Shown here: piece after piece, positions 45,189 to 55,369 of the stretch | Layout: the number at the start of each line of letters is the position of its first letter | How positions within the stretch are numbered: position 1 is the stretch's first letter | Assembly (NCBI RefSeq): GCF_003589595.1 | Contig: NW_020653200.1 | Coordinates: forward strand, 4,015,280-4,079,279 | DNA: 64,000 nucleotides | Source of the DNA: Hyposmocoma kahamanoa | Taxonomy: Eukaryota > Arthropoda > Insecta > Lepidoptera > Cosmopterigidae | Direction: 5' to 3' | The notes under the pieces: generated by a model | What the model saw: the letters and a program-made list of their open reading frames with translations, nothing else | What the model was told of the DNA's origin: nothing | The model's database searches: none | Translations under genes and position numbers: made by a program

Positions 45189-46567
45189 GTAAAGGCCGGT
45201 TATCGAATCAAGGAATGGTGCTTCTGCACGCTGGCCATAAATATAATTTTGTTAAAACAAATATGTGTGGTACAACTAATTGGCGATGCGTCAATAAAAA
45301 CATTTGTAGCACTTCCATAACATTAACAGCTGATAATAAAGAAATTGTGAAAGAAGCTAAACATGTATGTTTACCAGATTATGAACGTAACAAAATTGAT
45401 TTCACAATGTCATTAGCCAAACAAGAGGTTTGTCTTAATATGGCGCCTATACCTGAAATTTTTGAGAAACACTATTACAAACTTCATAAACAGGATTCTG
45501 ATCATACATTTGGTCAGGGCGAAATGCTTTCCCCAGAGGAATTACCTACATTCAGTTCAAAAAAGGATACGCTGTATCGGGCACGCTATAAATTTTTAAA
45601 TGTAAAAAAAAGTAAATTTTTGCGACCCCAAGATGTGCAGTTGCCAGACAGTTTAGTAAGTGATTTCTTTTTGTATGACGATGGTGTTGAAGAGAAGATT
45701 ATAATTTTTGGTACTCGACTGGCAAAAGCAACATTGAAAACAGTTGATATTGTGTACGTTGATGGAACGTTTAGATGTTGCCCGATTCCTTTCTATCAGC
45801 TGTTTTCTGTACATGCTGACATTACGCATGAATCAGGAACTGTGTGCTTTGTGCCATTGTTGTTCGCTTTGTTGCCCAACAAAAGCCAAACTACATACGA
45901 GAGACTTTTCAAAATTTTAAAATATCAATTTTTTATGAATATCAGCACTTTCAAATGTGACTACGAACTGGCTATTATCCAAGCGATAAAGGCAATATAT
46001 CCTGACATTGTAGTAAAGGGTTGCTACTATCATTTTACAAACGCAGTTTGGAAAAAGTCGAAATCGATTAATTTTAGTTCATCCAACGAGGGTCGTAAAT
46101 GTACTCAGCTCTTTTCCTTATTAGCACTGTTGCCAGCGTCGCTTATACCGGAGGCGTATCTGACATTATGTGTATTAGCTCCTAATACTGAAGAAAGTAC
46201 ACAATTCCAAAATTATTTCTCGAAGCAATGGATCAATCTTATTACGAGAGAAGTTTTCAGTTGTTTTGGCGAGAAATTTCGAACGACAAACGCAATCGAA
46301 GGGTGGCATAAAAGAATTAATTCTAGAATTCCTAAAAGGCCATCGATGCTTTATTTCATCATGCTTTTGAAGAAGGAAGCAAAACTGTCGGACATAAAAA
46401 TTGTCAGAGGGTCCTTTTATTGTGCGGGAAAAAGAAGGAGAAAAAGTGACATTTTAGTTGACAGAAAAATTGAACAGATTGTATCTGAATGTGTACGGAG
46501 TGAAATATCGGTCTTTGAGTGTTTGCAACGCCTTGCGATACTAAGACGTTTTGACGACGACAATTGA
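45189..46567 (+). CDS. MULE transposase exon 2 (FLYWCH zinc finger + MULE DDE domain)
   Basis: The full protein is 479 residues and has no stops or frameshifts. Residues about 18-81 form a FLYWCH-type DNA-binding finger: GHKYNFVK, then NWRC (Cys54), Cys60, and HVC (His79, Cys81, where the last ligand is usually His). The catalytic core follows. VYVDGTF holds Asp212, FKCDYELAI holds Asp278, GCYYHF holds the C-x-x-H of MULE transposases (Cys299, His302), and TTNAIEGWHKR holds Glu391. This D-D-E set with the C/H motif before the Glu defines the family. The Lys/Arg-rich C-terminus (GKRRRKS) may be a nuclear localisation signal. It probably binds the terminal repeats in the nucleus and cuts and pastes the element. 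TGA stop at 46565-46567. Confidence 0.9.
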
Positions 46568-46632
46568 CAAGTTATTAAAATAATTTTATCTCTATTTTTT
46601 TCTCTTTTTCTCCTTACGTGTACTGCTGTTCT

Positions 46633-46710
46633 TTTGAGAATCTGTCTTCATGAGAATCCGTCTTCTTGAGAATCCGTCCTATTGAGAATCTGTCCTTATG
46701 AGAATAATGG
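46633..46710. repeat. MULE right terminal inverted repeat
   Basis: It is the reverse complement of the left repeat, ending CTTATGAGAATAATGG before the 9-bp target duplication. Confidence 0.9.
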
Positions 46711-46840
46711 TGTAATTCCACCAGCACCCTTATCCTTCAAAACCGGACAGTAATGCTCACATTACTGCTTGGCGGCAGAAATAGGTAAGGTGGTAGTACT
46801 TTCCTGGCCAAACTCTTTCATAAGGAGCTCTACTGCTTCT
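46711..46840 (+). repeat. Dispersed repeat family A (right of MULE insertion)
   Basis: TGTAATTCCACCAGCACCC continues the copy interrupted at 43998, then CTGCTTGGCGGCAGAAATAG and GGAGCTCTACTGCTTCT. Confidence 0.75.
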
Positions 46841-47510
46841 ACTTTTCTTATCAAAATTCGGTATTCGTTTTCAAATTCTCATAAAATACGACATAAATTT
46901 TTCAACAGACACTAGTAGAATAAATCTATGTTATATTACTAACTACATAATGCGGATATAATAAAAAACGGAAATTCTAGTCACGGCTTCCTCAGTAAAT
47001 ATGAATCGTAACTAAATTAAATACACAATATATAATATAAATAACAGATTTTCGTCCCACCACGAAGACATCACGTTCGTTCCTTCCCCGAAACTACAAG
47101 ATATGAAATCTGCCCCCTGATGTATTTATTTCCTTTGCGCTATAACATATTCTTCAAAAAGCGAATCAACAGGGCTCTCAAAGGCTGACAACGCATAGGC
47201 ATCTCCTCAGATGTTGCATGTTCATAGGCCACAGACTGTGTGACTAATCAGCTGACTTGCTTCCTACTTTATATAAAAAATACCTCGTCTTTTAAACATT
47301 ACATTTGCAGATGCGTATACATAGCTAAGTATATTCGCAAAGGCAGTCACGTGCTCGCTCTCGTCGTTAGCTGCTCGTTATGCTAATAGCCGGCTGACAC
47401 CGTGCCATCTCCGCACGCATCGATTTACAAATTAGTGCGTTTAATAACACATTCCACACTTGTGCCATATTCTTGTGAGCTGTATTGTATGCCCACCCTT
47501 CGAACACCCC
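46841..47510. other. No recognisable feature
   Basis: AT-rich sequence, no motif-bearing ORF. Confidence 0.35.
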
Positions 47511-47514
47511 AATG

Positions 47515-47565
47515 ATGTAATACTGACCCATTCAGGCAGGACGCCTGAATGGGTCAGTATTACAT
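47515..47565. repeat. Perfect 23-bp hairpin
   Basis: The arm 47515-47537 (ATGTAATACTGACCCATTCA, then GGC) is exactly complementary to 47543-47565, with the 5-nt loop AGGAC. There is no T run behind it and no gene beside it. Confidence 0.92.
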
Positions 47566-48291
47566 ATGGGATAGTATTACGTATACATAGATTCATAGAC
47601 AATTTATAGTTTTTGAAGATCATTGATAAAGGCCCTCATATATGTAGAGACGATTTCGCGTTTCGATCGATCGTCACGATAACCGTACCGGTCGATCGCT
47701 ACTCCCTTAGCGTTCAAGTTAATCGTTAATGACATAACCATCTATCGATTCGTCGTTTCGATAAGTTTGAAACAATGGATTGTGAGGATAAATATAAATA
47801 CGCTATTGATTCATCGTTTCCATTAGTCTGAAACGACGTATCTTGAAGACATCGTCCCGCATGTGGAGACCTTAAAACAAGTGGCAAATGTTACTTAATC
47901 TCACTAAAAAACTTGTTGTCTAGAAAACACGTGTTGAGGGCTATATTGTATCGTATGGTACGACTGCTCCCTTCGGTAAATCTTAGCAATATCGTAATAT
48001 ATATAAAACGGCTATCTCAACTTTATTTGAAAAACCGCAATAACAAAATCTGGAAGGCACTTCGCCTCGAAAGAATTTGGTAAGGTTGCTACAGAAAAAG
48101 ACTATACATACAGGACGACTAGGTCTATAAATAAAATTGTTGCTGAAAAACTGGGTAAGTACATTGAAAATTCGCAGGCATCCATATTGCGCTCACCCTA
48201 TAGTCTGAAAAACTTTGTAAAATATTAATTTGTTTATATATATGGTATAAACAAGCGCATGGCGCCACATTAAAAAAATGTTTATATTCGT

Positions 48292-48379
48292 GTAATAAGA
48301 GCGAAAATGACGTTGTACGTTTCGCGTCGGCGATCCGAGTGGATGCGATAAGCGCGTCGACTTTTTCGCTCTTATTGCA
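48292..48379. mobile_element. Small palindromic MITE
   Basis: GTAATAAGAGCGAAAATGACG faces CGACTTTTTCGCTCTTATTGC. The interior GTTTCGCGTCGGCG is shared with the cluster at 5050-5070, suggesting the same family. Non-coding. Confidence 0.5.
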
Positions 48380-49015
48380 TGGTCATAAAGGTTTTTCTGA
48401 CCGGCTTAATGCGAATCCGTGACAAATACACTCACATTTTTGCTTTCTGGAAGGAAGTTCCTAAAAACGGAACAAATACAAATTGTAAAAAACAAGTATG
48501 ATTTTTGTAGACGGATGATGATGGACGGACGTCGTCGCAAAACCAAATCTGCAGTGTATGGTTATTAACGCTCTGTGCTACATAAAGCTTTTTAATTACT
48601 AATTAAGTAATGCCTACGTCGTGTTTACAGTCAGCGTCAAAATAACATGATACACTTTTCAGAGATGTAACCAGAGTGAAATAATAAATATTGTATCCCG
48701 TGCTTGATTGGTGTTGACTATACAACAAAGTACTTGAATGTAAGATTCGTAAACGTACTAAAATTTAAATTCTTGTGCATAGAACGAATCGAAATGTATT
48801 CTCGTTCATAAAAGTACGATCATAATTTGCAATGATTTTTCCAGTAATTTCATCATTATACAGTGGTTTCATTATTTGCTATAATTTCATTAAAATGCAG
48901 CAAACTAACCAATAAAATGACGGGTTGAATGACATCGCCAATGCTATTGGTATTGCTTAAGCGGAAAAATTGCGCCACAGCCGCCGTGGACACAAAAGTT
49001 TAATAACACAACCGT

Positions 49016-49140
49016 ATCGAGTTCTTAAGTTTTCGCGATTGTTACACATAGGAAATGAAACTATTTTTCCGGATTTAAATCGCGTATATTTGTTTTTTCA
49101 AACAAACCGACGTTTCGGGCCCTTTACAGGTCCCATGGTT
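49016..49140 (+). repeat. Penelope-like-element-type repeat (copy 2)
   Basis: It is nearly identical to 16005-16145 (ATCGAGTTCTTAAGTTTTCG to CCCTTTACAGGTCCCATGG). The open frame across it at 48970-49233 has no protein motif. Confidence 0.5.
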
Positions 49141-49249
49141 ACGGTTGACCGAGGTGGTACAGTCTTCAACCAGTTATGTCTAATATGGATGCAAACCACC
49201 CTATTTTTTCCCTATAGTTACAATAGTTATTAATTAAATACCTTATTTT

Positions 49250-50955
49250 TAATTTTACAAAGAAAACATTCCAATGTACGTTTCTACGTTTCAAGTTTAT
49301 ACGATTTATTGATGTTTTGCATCGATTTACTTCAATGCCATTTTCAAGCGAATGGATTCAATAGAAAGGCGTATTGAATCGTCTAGATCAGAAATCAATG
49401 AACTTTTGTAATATTATCACAAAATTTGAAAAAAACTTGACTTACAAGACATATTTAGTTGCAAATCGTTTTTCCCCTCGATATTAAGCGTTAATAGGTT
49501 TTAATCTGATTTAAACCCGGATGTAACAAAGCACCGGGTTTAAAACCCAGATACTTGCGCATCTTTGCTTTAAATTTGTTAATCTATTATAAATAATATA
49601 AGTGCATTTTCCTTGTGTTGAGTAAATAAACCCTTTTTTTATTATTTTAATTAATTTTGATTGAGTTTTTAATAAAAGACACGTTTGGTGCGAAAATATA
49701 ATTTTACTCGGACCGCACATCACTCATTCCATCAAGGGATAATGAATAATAACACAATGCCAATTAATTTTGTTTATTAATAACATATTAATCAGGGATT
49801 ACAAGCATTTTCGTGTGCATTATTAATTATTGCATATTTGCATTAATTAATATTGTAAAGTAAAGTTATACACGTTATGTATATATAGATAGTCAATTTA
49901 GTGTAAACCTAGAACAATAATTAATGTCCACATCAAGTACAATAAATATGACTATTTTTTATTATATATACATTTTTTAATAAAGTTTTTTTACCACAAA
50001 TTTAATAAAGTTTTTTGACATAAGCTTTATGTAATAAAATTTGACATTTTTAAGTGTTTACTGGAAACTATCGCAAGTTCACCTTAAAGTACAAGAAATA
50101 ACACTAATGCAGACTTTCTTCTTGAATTACATATTCGAGTTATTAAAATGATAGTTCAGTGCTATTAATAAAGTAAAATTAGTGCTTTTATAAGTTAAAA
50201 AACTCAAAGAATTAAAAAATATTTAACAAACATTACTTTTTTAGTTGTTGTTCATTAACGACTGAAACATTAATTATTAACACCCAGTTCTTTTTACGTT
50301 ACGTTTTAATTAGAAATTAAACACTCGTTTACTCGACTGTGAACATTTAAAACACAAAAAAAACAGCTAGCTACCATTAAAACCGAAATTATAGCAAAGT
50401 ATTGCATATTGAAAGAGTGGAAATAAAAACATAATCGGGACAATATTTTAAATATCTATAATATGTACGGACACATATTTTACATCAAAATTCTTTAATT
50501 TTATGAGTTGCCGCATAATTTCACATTCATTAAGCTACATGCAGTTAAAAGCTCATCAAAAATCCTTGACAAAAAAGCGGGCACTACTTTTTATTACTTC
50601 AATAAACTTATGTAACATTTTTATGCATGAAATTGTTTTATAGATTATTTATATAAATACTGACTCCTAAAAGTAAGATTTTTCTTCTTCATCATGTAAT
50701 CTTGCGATCAGTCGGATTGCCAGCTGGTGTATAGGGTCAACTCCCTGACAGGAAGACTAGCACGATATTATTAATTAAATTACTATCAATGTTGGGTGAA
50801 ATTCCTTGATGTAAATTACAGACTTTTATTTAATAAAAACACAACGTGGAAAATGGCACTAAAGGTTCAATAGATCTTTTTTTTTTAAATTAACCGAAAT
50901 GACCAATAGGTATGTTGTAAGAAGGTCAATATAATGAGACGGAGAATTTTTAACA
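49250..50955. other. AT-rich, no recognisable gene
   Basis: It is a very AT-rich stretch with homopolymer runs. No motif-bearing ORF or clear dispersed repeat was recognised. Confidence 0.4.
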
Positions 50956-51655
50956 CATCCTTAAAGAAGAGACTTGCGTGACAGATTATGGACAGTCGAG
51001 AAGAAAGCTTGGGATTCTACGCTACACCAAAGACGTCGTCGTGCTACAAAATGAAGAATTGCTCGGATCCGTTTATCGTAGACTAATAAGGAGTGGAATC
51101 AAATTTTGTTTCATTATGTAGCCGGAATTTCTATGTATGGTGAGAATAGACATCGCCGAATGCTGCAGCTACTAATAAAGATAAGCAGATGTATTTTTTT
51201 AGGAAGCGACACCTTGTGAAGGATGTTCTGTTATGTTTCGGTTAAGAATGATTTCCGAAGATCGGAAGGAATCGGTCAGTATTTATAGAAAATCGCTAGT
51301 TTAATAGAAATTGAAAAATCAACCTTAGACTGGTCCTTTCTTTGTTTTTATGGATGACAACGCCTTAGGCCATCATTCTTCATACGATGCCGATTACACG
51401 CCTGAGGTACGGATTCGCCATCTTAATTGCCAACACGACGTCACGACCAGAATTCAATAGAATATCTCTAAAGCAGTTTAAACCGGCTCACACGGGATCT
51501 GCACACCCAGCTCGACAGAACAACAATGCGCTGAAAGTTGCTATTACGACAGAATAGGAACATACTCCGGAAAAAATAATAAAGAATCTTATTCACAGTA
51601 TTCCTAGGGGATGTTTGAAGCCACTTTTTAATAAGGTGAGGTCATACAAGATACT
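50956..51655 (+). pseudogene. Tc1-like transposase relic
   Basis: Pieces in several frames recall Tc1-family transposase. KEWNQILFHYVAG..MYGENRHRR (about 51090-51160) sits where the family has the W-x-x-(V/I)-LF-x-DESRF and G..R/W-R segment, so the DES box is lost. VFMDDNALGHHSSYDADY (about 51342-51395) matches the Q-D-N-A-x-x-H box, and IIKNLIHSIPRGC (about 51580-51625) matches the C-terminal block I-x-x-L-I-x-S-M-x-x-R. Many stops and shifts, so it is an old dead copy. Confidence 0.6.
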
Positions 51656-51659
51656 AATT

Positions 51660-52925
51660 AATTTTTTAACTTAATCTAAACTATAACAGAAATGGATTTT
51701 ACTTCCTACAGCAAATATTTTTTAAAGCTTTTGTGTAGGTTTACTCCATGGAAATAGTAATGTTAATTTTAGAATCAATTAAATCCTTATTTCGTAAAAT
51801 GGGATAACGAAAGTCAAAGTTCGCGTGGTGCCCATTTTTTTGCAATAGAGTGAGAGCGAAGGTAGGCAGCGTATTAGGCACAGTTTTATTAATATAATGC
51901 CTAATTTCAGTGCGGCTGTGTGCGCCTTTAGGTCGTGACCAAAGTTTCAATCACGCCATATTCTATTACATCGGTAGTTATTTTTTATGCAGTACAACTT
52001 CTGTTCGACAGAAAAGAACTTATATGCAGTGTACATAATATTCCGTAGATACATAAAATATAACTAGACTAATAATTTAATGTAACGAATTCAACATTTT
52101 TTTAATGTTCGTTTTTCTTTAATAAAATTTGACAAATATCTGACTAAATTATAATTATAATGTAATAAAGTATAGGCTGTAATATACACATTATTATATA
52201 TAAACATAGCTGACTGTTTATATTAGATTTGTTTAGATACGCAATGCCCATGGAAATTCATCTTATCACTATAGCAATTACACAATAGTATATTCTTTAT
52301 ACTAAAACATTTATATGTATTATGTAGGTACTTATATGTAAAAAAACATTAATTACATAGTTTAAAATTTTTCGAAACCGCTTATTTGGAGAGAACACTT
52401 TTTCGTAATACATAGGGAATTTTCAAATTCAAACAGAGATATGTAGATTTTATCACAACTTTGATAATAAAATTCATTAGGTACGTAATAAAATAATACA
52501 AATAAATCTTGACTCACACATAAGTCTCTAATTTTTACGCAATATGTTTAGAAATTAATATGTATCAATCCATAATATTTATTGTAATACTAACATTTAT
52601 TATATTATTTATATTTAGGTGAAAACAGGCTCTATCTTTGTGCAAGATGTATGTGCATTGTTACACATAAATGACACAATATCATTAACTAATACTTCTC
52701 TTATATTAAGGAATGAGGAATACAACATATGTATATTTGGTTACCAAGTTACTTTTTACACATATTAACCGTTCTTATAATAGTTTACAACACTGAGCTT
52801 AATATTAGAGAAATCTCACAAGACTTGTTTTTATAAATGTACAGAGAGCGAGATAATAAATAATGCACTAATAATAAAAAGATATCGCAGAGGAGGTGTT
52901 GGGTCAAAGTAAAAACACAAAATTG
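51660..52925. other. No recognisable gene
   Basis: AT-rich sequence, only chance ORFs. Confidence 0.35.
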
Positions 52926-52929
52926 TTGT

Positions 52930-53308
52930 TCAGTGGGTTGCTTCTTCCCTTGTGAGCACACAAGGGAAGAATTCAGGACCAAATTTATCGTAACATTGCC
53001 GTGCAACAGTATGCGTATATCTAGCATAGGCAATATGGATATGTACCAAGTCACTCAGAGTACTTATTCCCTGTACTACTCTTATTGAGAACACGTATTG
53101 AGAAAGCCTTCTAACTTCTCCTATTGTTATGTTTCGCATGGATAGTTTCCTTGAAAACATTACAGCATTTAATAAAGAAGAAACAAAAATTAAAAACGTC
53201 ACGAATACCGAAAGAATACCCATAAACAGACTAAGTAAAATTAGTATTAACATTCCTGCCCAGTTAATTCTAGCTATGCAAGACTCGAACAAAGTATTCA
53301 CTTTTAGC
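52930..53308 (-). CDS. Possible last exon of an unknown membrane protein
   Basis: A minus-strand frame of 126 codons ends at TGA 52930-52932. It has no ATG at its beginning: the first in-frame Met is internal, and an in-frame TAG lies a little upstream. An acceptor-like AGCTGCAG|GCTAAAAG precedes it at 53309-53310, so it may be a 3' exon. It encodes a roughly 35-residue hydrophobic stretch (GMLILILLSLFMGILSVFVT..FVSSLLNAVMF), one long or two short membrane segments, then a polar tail with ARYTHTVARQCYDKFGPEFF. The tail looks protein-like rather than random, but I recognise no family. Exons upstream were not found. It could be a chance ORF. Confidence 0.3.
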
Positions 53309-53349
53309 CTGCAGCTATACTTACATTGCTGCTATTTAAAATCTAAATA

Positions 53350-54760
53350 ATTGCAGTGCAATAATTTTAGAAATAATAGTTCTTATTTGAAAAATTTTAT
53401 GTGACTATGACATATGAAGCAAAGTTTGTTTGGAAATGTTTATCTGGTATTCTAAATGCCAATTTGCTGCGGAGCTCTACATTACAATGTAACAGAGTAC
53501 AATGAGCATTGCTTACAAGGGACAAAAACTTCGGGTATATCTCCCTGCAAATGACAATATTGCATGTGATTCTTCACAATATGCCATAAATATATGATAA
53601 ATAAGAAATCGAGGTTATTTGAATATTCTCTCTATTGTAAGAATAAATATCATAATTGGTTTCCCTAAATGTGAAACGTGAATTCAGAAAACTACGCAAC
53701 ATTTTTGAATAAACGGAACGGACCTACCAAGGAGCCTTGGAGAACACTAACCGCTGTTTTTGCATACGATACACCACTCTAACACGCTAACATTCCAATA
53801 TGTTTACCAAGAGTCAAAGAGTCAATAGCACGATAACAGGATGTGATGGTCGATGAAGTCAAATGCTTTAGTATAATCGGAATAGACAGTATCGACATGA
53901 TCGCCCTTGTCCAAATTAATAGTGAGGAAGCAAGTGGAGCTAAAGGACGCCCTGTTGCTGTGTCATGTGTACAGATGCGGTTTCAAAATAAAATATGCAT
54001 AGATTGGTTTGGAAGTTGTCATTAGTCTAATTTAACCATTATTCTTTGAAAATATAATCACCTTATATGTAAATATGTCCAAATTAAAAATGTGTTTGCA
54101 AGTATCTTATTAATAATTTGAATAATTAATTAGTACACAATTATTTGAATAAAGTGTCCAACTCAAAAATCTACAATTTACACATCTGGTTAGGTACATT
54201 TGGGATAGCTTAATTATTATTTTTTTGTTTAGCCATTTCTATTTTGTTACGTAATTCAATCATCAATATAGTATACTAAAATGTTATATTGTATATACAA
54301 GTTGTGATTATTACCTGGTTATGTTTTTGTATGTACACACTACTTGTTTTGGTGTTTTTCCTTACAGTGAAATATAAACAAAAAAATATAATGGATACAT
54401 AATTATATACTTGATCAGTATTACTAGATATCATGTACATTTTTATTTTTAAATTTATGTCTTTACTTCGGAATATTATATGTATAACATGTATGTCCGT
54501 ACAGAAATCGAGTAACGACTGGTCCCCGATTAAAACCACTATCAGCAGAAAATTTTAAATAAAAATGTAACTTCTCACGGACAGCCTATAAACTTTCAAC
54601 ATTTATTATTACTTTCATTTCAGTTTTGTGAAGAAACAAATTTATTATTTATTTATTTATGTTCAATTTTGAAATATTTTAGTTCACTATTTAAACATGT
54701 ATGCGTCGTCGCATTATCAGAACCACAGACCACATAGATACTTCCGTGATCACAACATTA
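53350..54760. other. No recognisable gene
   Basis: AT-rich sequence with chance ORFs. No clear repeats. Confidence 0.35.
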
Positions 54761-54762
54761 AG

Positions 54763-54997
54763 AGCGGTTACATACCGCGACTATCAGCCGCGACGCGAAC
54801 ACAAATCGTCTACCTTTACACACACGCGCGATTTCAATCGATTACATCGCTACACTTAACATTTTAGGCGATTGCATCGATGCAATCGCACGTTTTGTAT
54901 CGATGTAGTCGCGCATTTGCATGGATGCAATCGCCTATAAATCGCAAGTGTAGCGATGCAATGGCAAGTATAGCCTACGTCGCCGTGTGTAACCACT
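54763..54997. mobile_element. Palindromic MITE with nested inverted repeats
   Basis: Outer ends GCGGTTACATACCGCGAC and GTCGCCGTGTGTAACCAC are inverted. An inner inverted pair ATCGCTACACTT (54846-54857) / AAGTGTAGCGAT (54946-54957) encloses a perfect 22-bp palindrome GCGATTGCATCGATGCAATC(GC) at 54868-54889. It is related to 10933-11098. Non-coding. Confidence 0.7.
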
Positions 54998-55330
54998 TTA
55001 ACATTTGCACAATGTGATGACAATGACGTCATTACGTATGCATTATTCACATAGTTACGGCGCATTCCCACAACGGCATCTTGTTCATTAGGGATCGGTT
55101 CTTTTTGCATGATCCTGTTTGCAGAGAATGTGTATTTACACATTTATTTAGAATTGAAACACGTTCGTTACCAAACAGAATCCTGAAAAAAACCGTTCCT
55201 GTTATTGAATCGGATGGTGTGGGGGCTTGCCATAGATGTTACCTTAAGTTACAGGCGGGGTAATAGGAACGCCGGGGGAAAAGGGACTTGAAGAGAGTTT
55301 GGCACTATCATCACCGCGTCGATATAACAG

Positions 55331-55367
55331 ATGAAAAATAGTTTAAATAGTTTAAACTATTTTTCAT
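55331..55367. repeat. Perfect 17-bp hairpin
   Basis: ATGAAAAATAGTTTAAA and TTTAAACTATTTTTCAT flank a 3-nt loop TAG. Confidence 0.9.
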
Positions 55368-55369
55368 AA

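Larger units (their letters stand above)
43999..46710 (+). mobile_element. Intact MULE-type DNA transposon (FLYWCH-MULE)
   Basis: This 2712-bp element is flanked by a perfect 9-bp target duplication TGTAATTCC (43990-43998 and 46711-46719). Nine base pairs is the usual length for Mutator-like elements. Terminal inverted repeats are identical over about 74 bp (44002-44075 versus the reverse complement of about 46634-46707) and consist of 16-bp units, each containing ATTCTCA. The host repeat (family A) is continuous across the insertion, which independently confirms the boundaries. Inside are a two-exon transposase gene (44789-46567), two scraps of RTE-type LINE tail upstream of it (about 44240-44297 plus, 44484-44545 minus), and a foldback element in the intron (44976-45143). 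It resembles insect Phantom/MULE elements by domain content, but this is recalled knowledge, not a search result. Confidence 0.9.

Noticed and set aside
48970..49233. Plus-strand 87-codon ORF
   Set aside because: It crosses a dispersed Penelope-like-type repeat whose other copy (16005-16145) does not conserve the frame.
55081..55263. Open frame with two C-x-x-C pairs (CREC, CHRC)
   Set aside because: Suggestive of a zinc-binding fold, but it starts without ATG, is only 60 codons, and no family could be assigned. A transposon remnant is possible.
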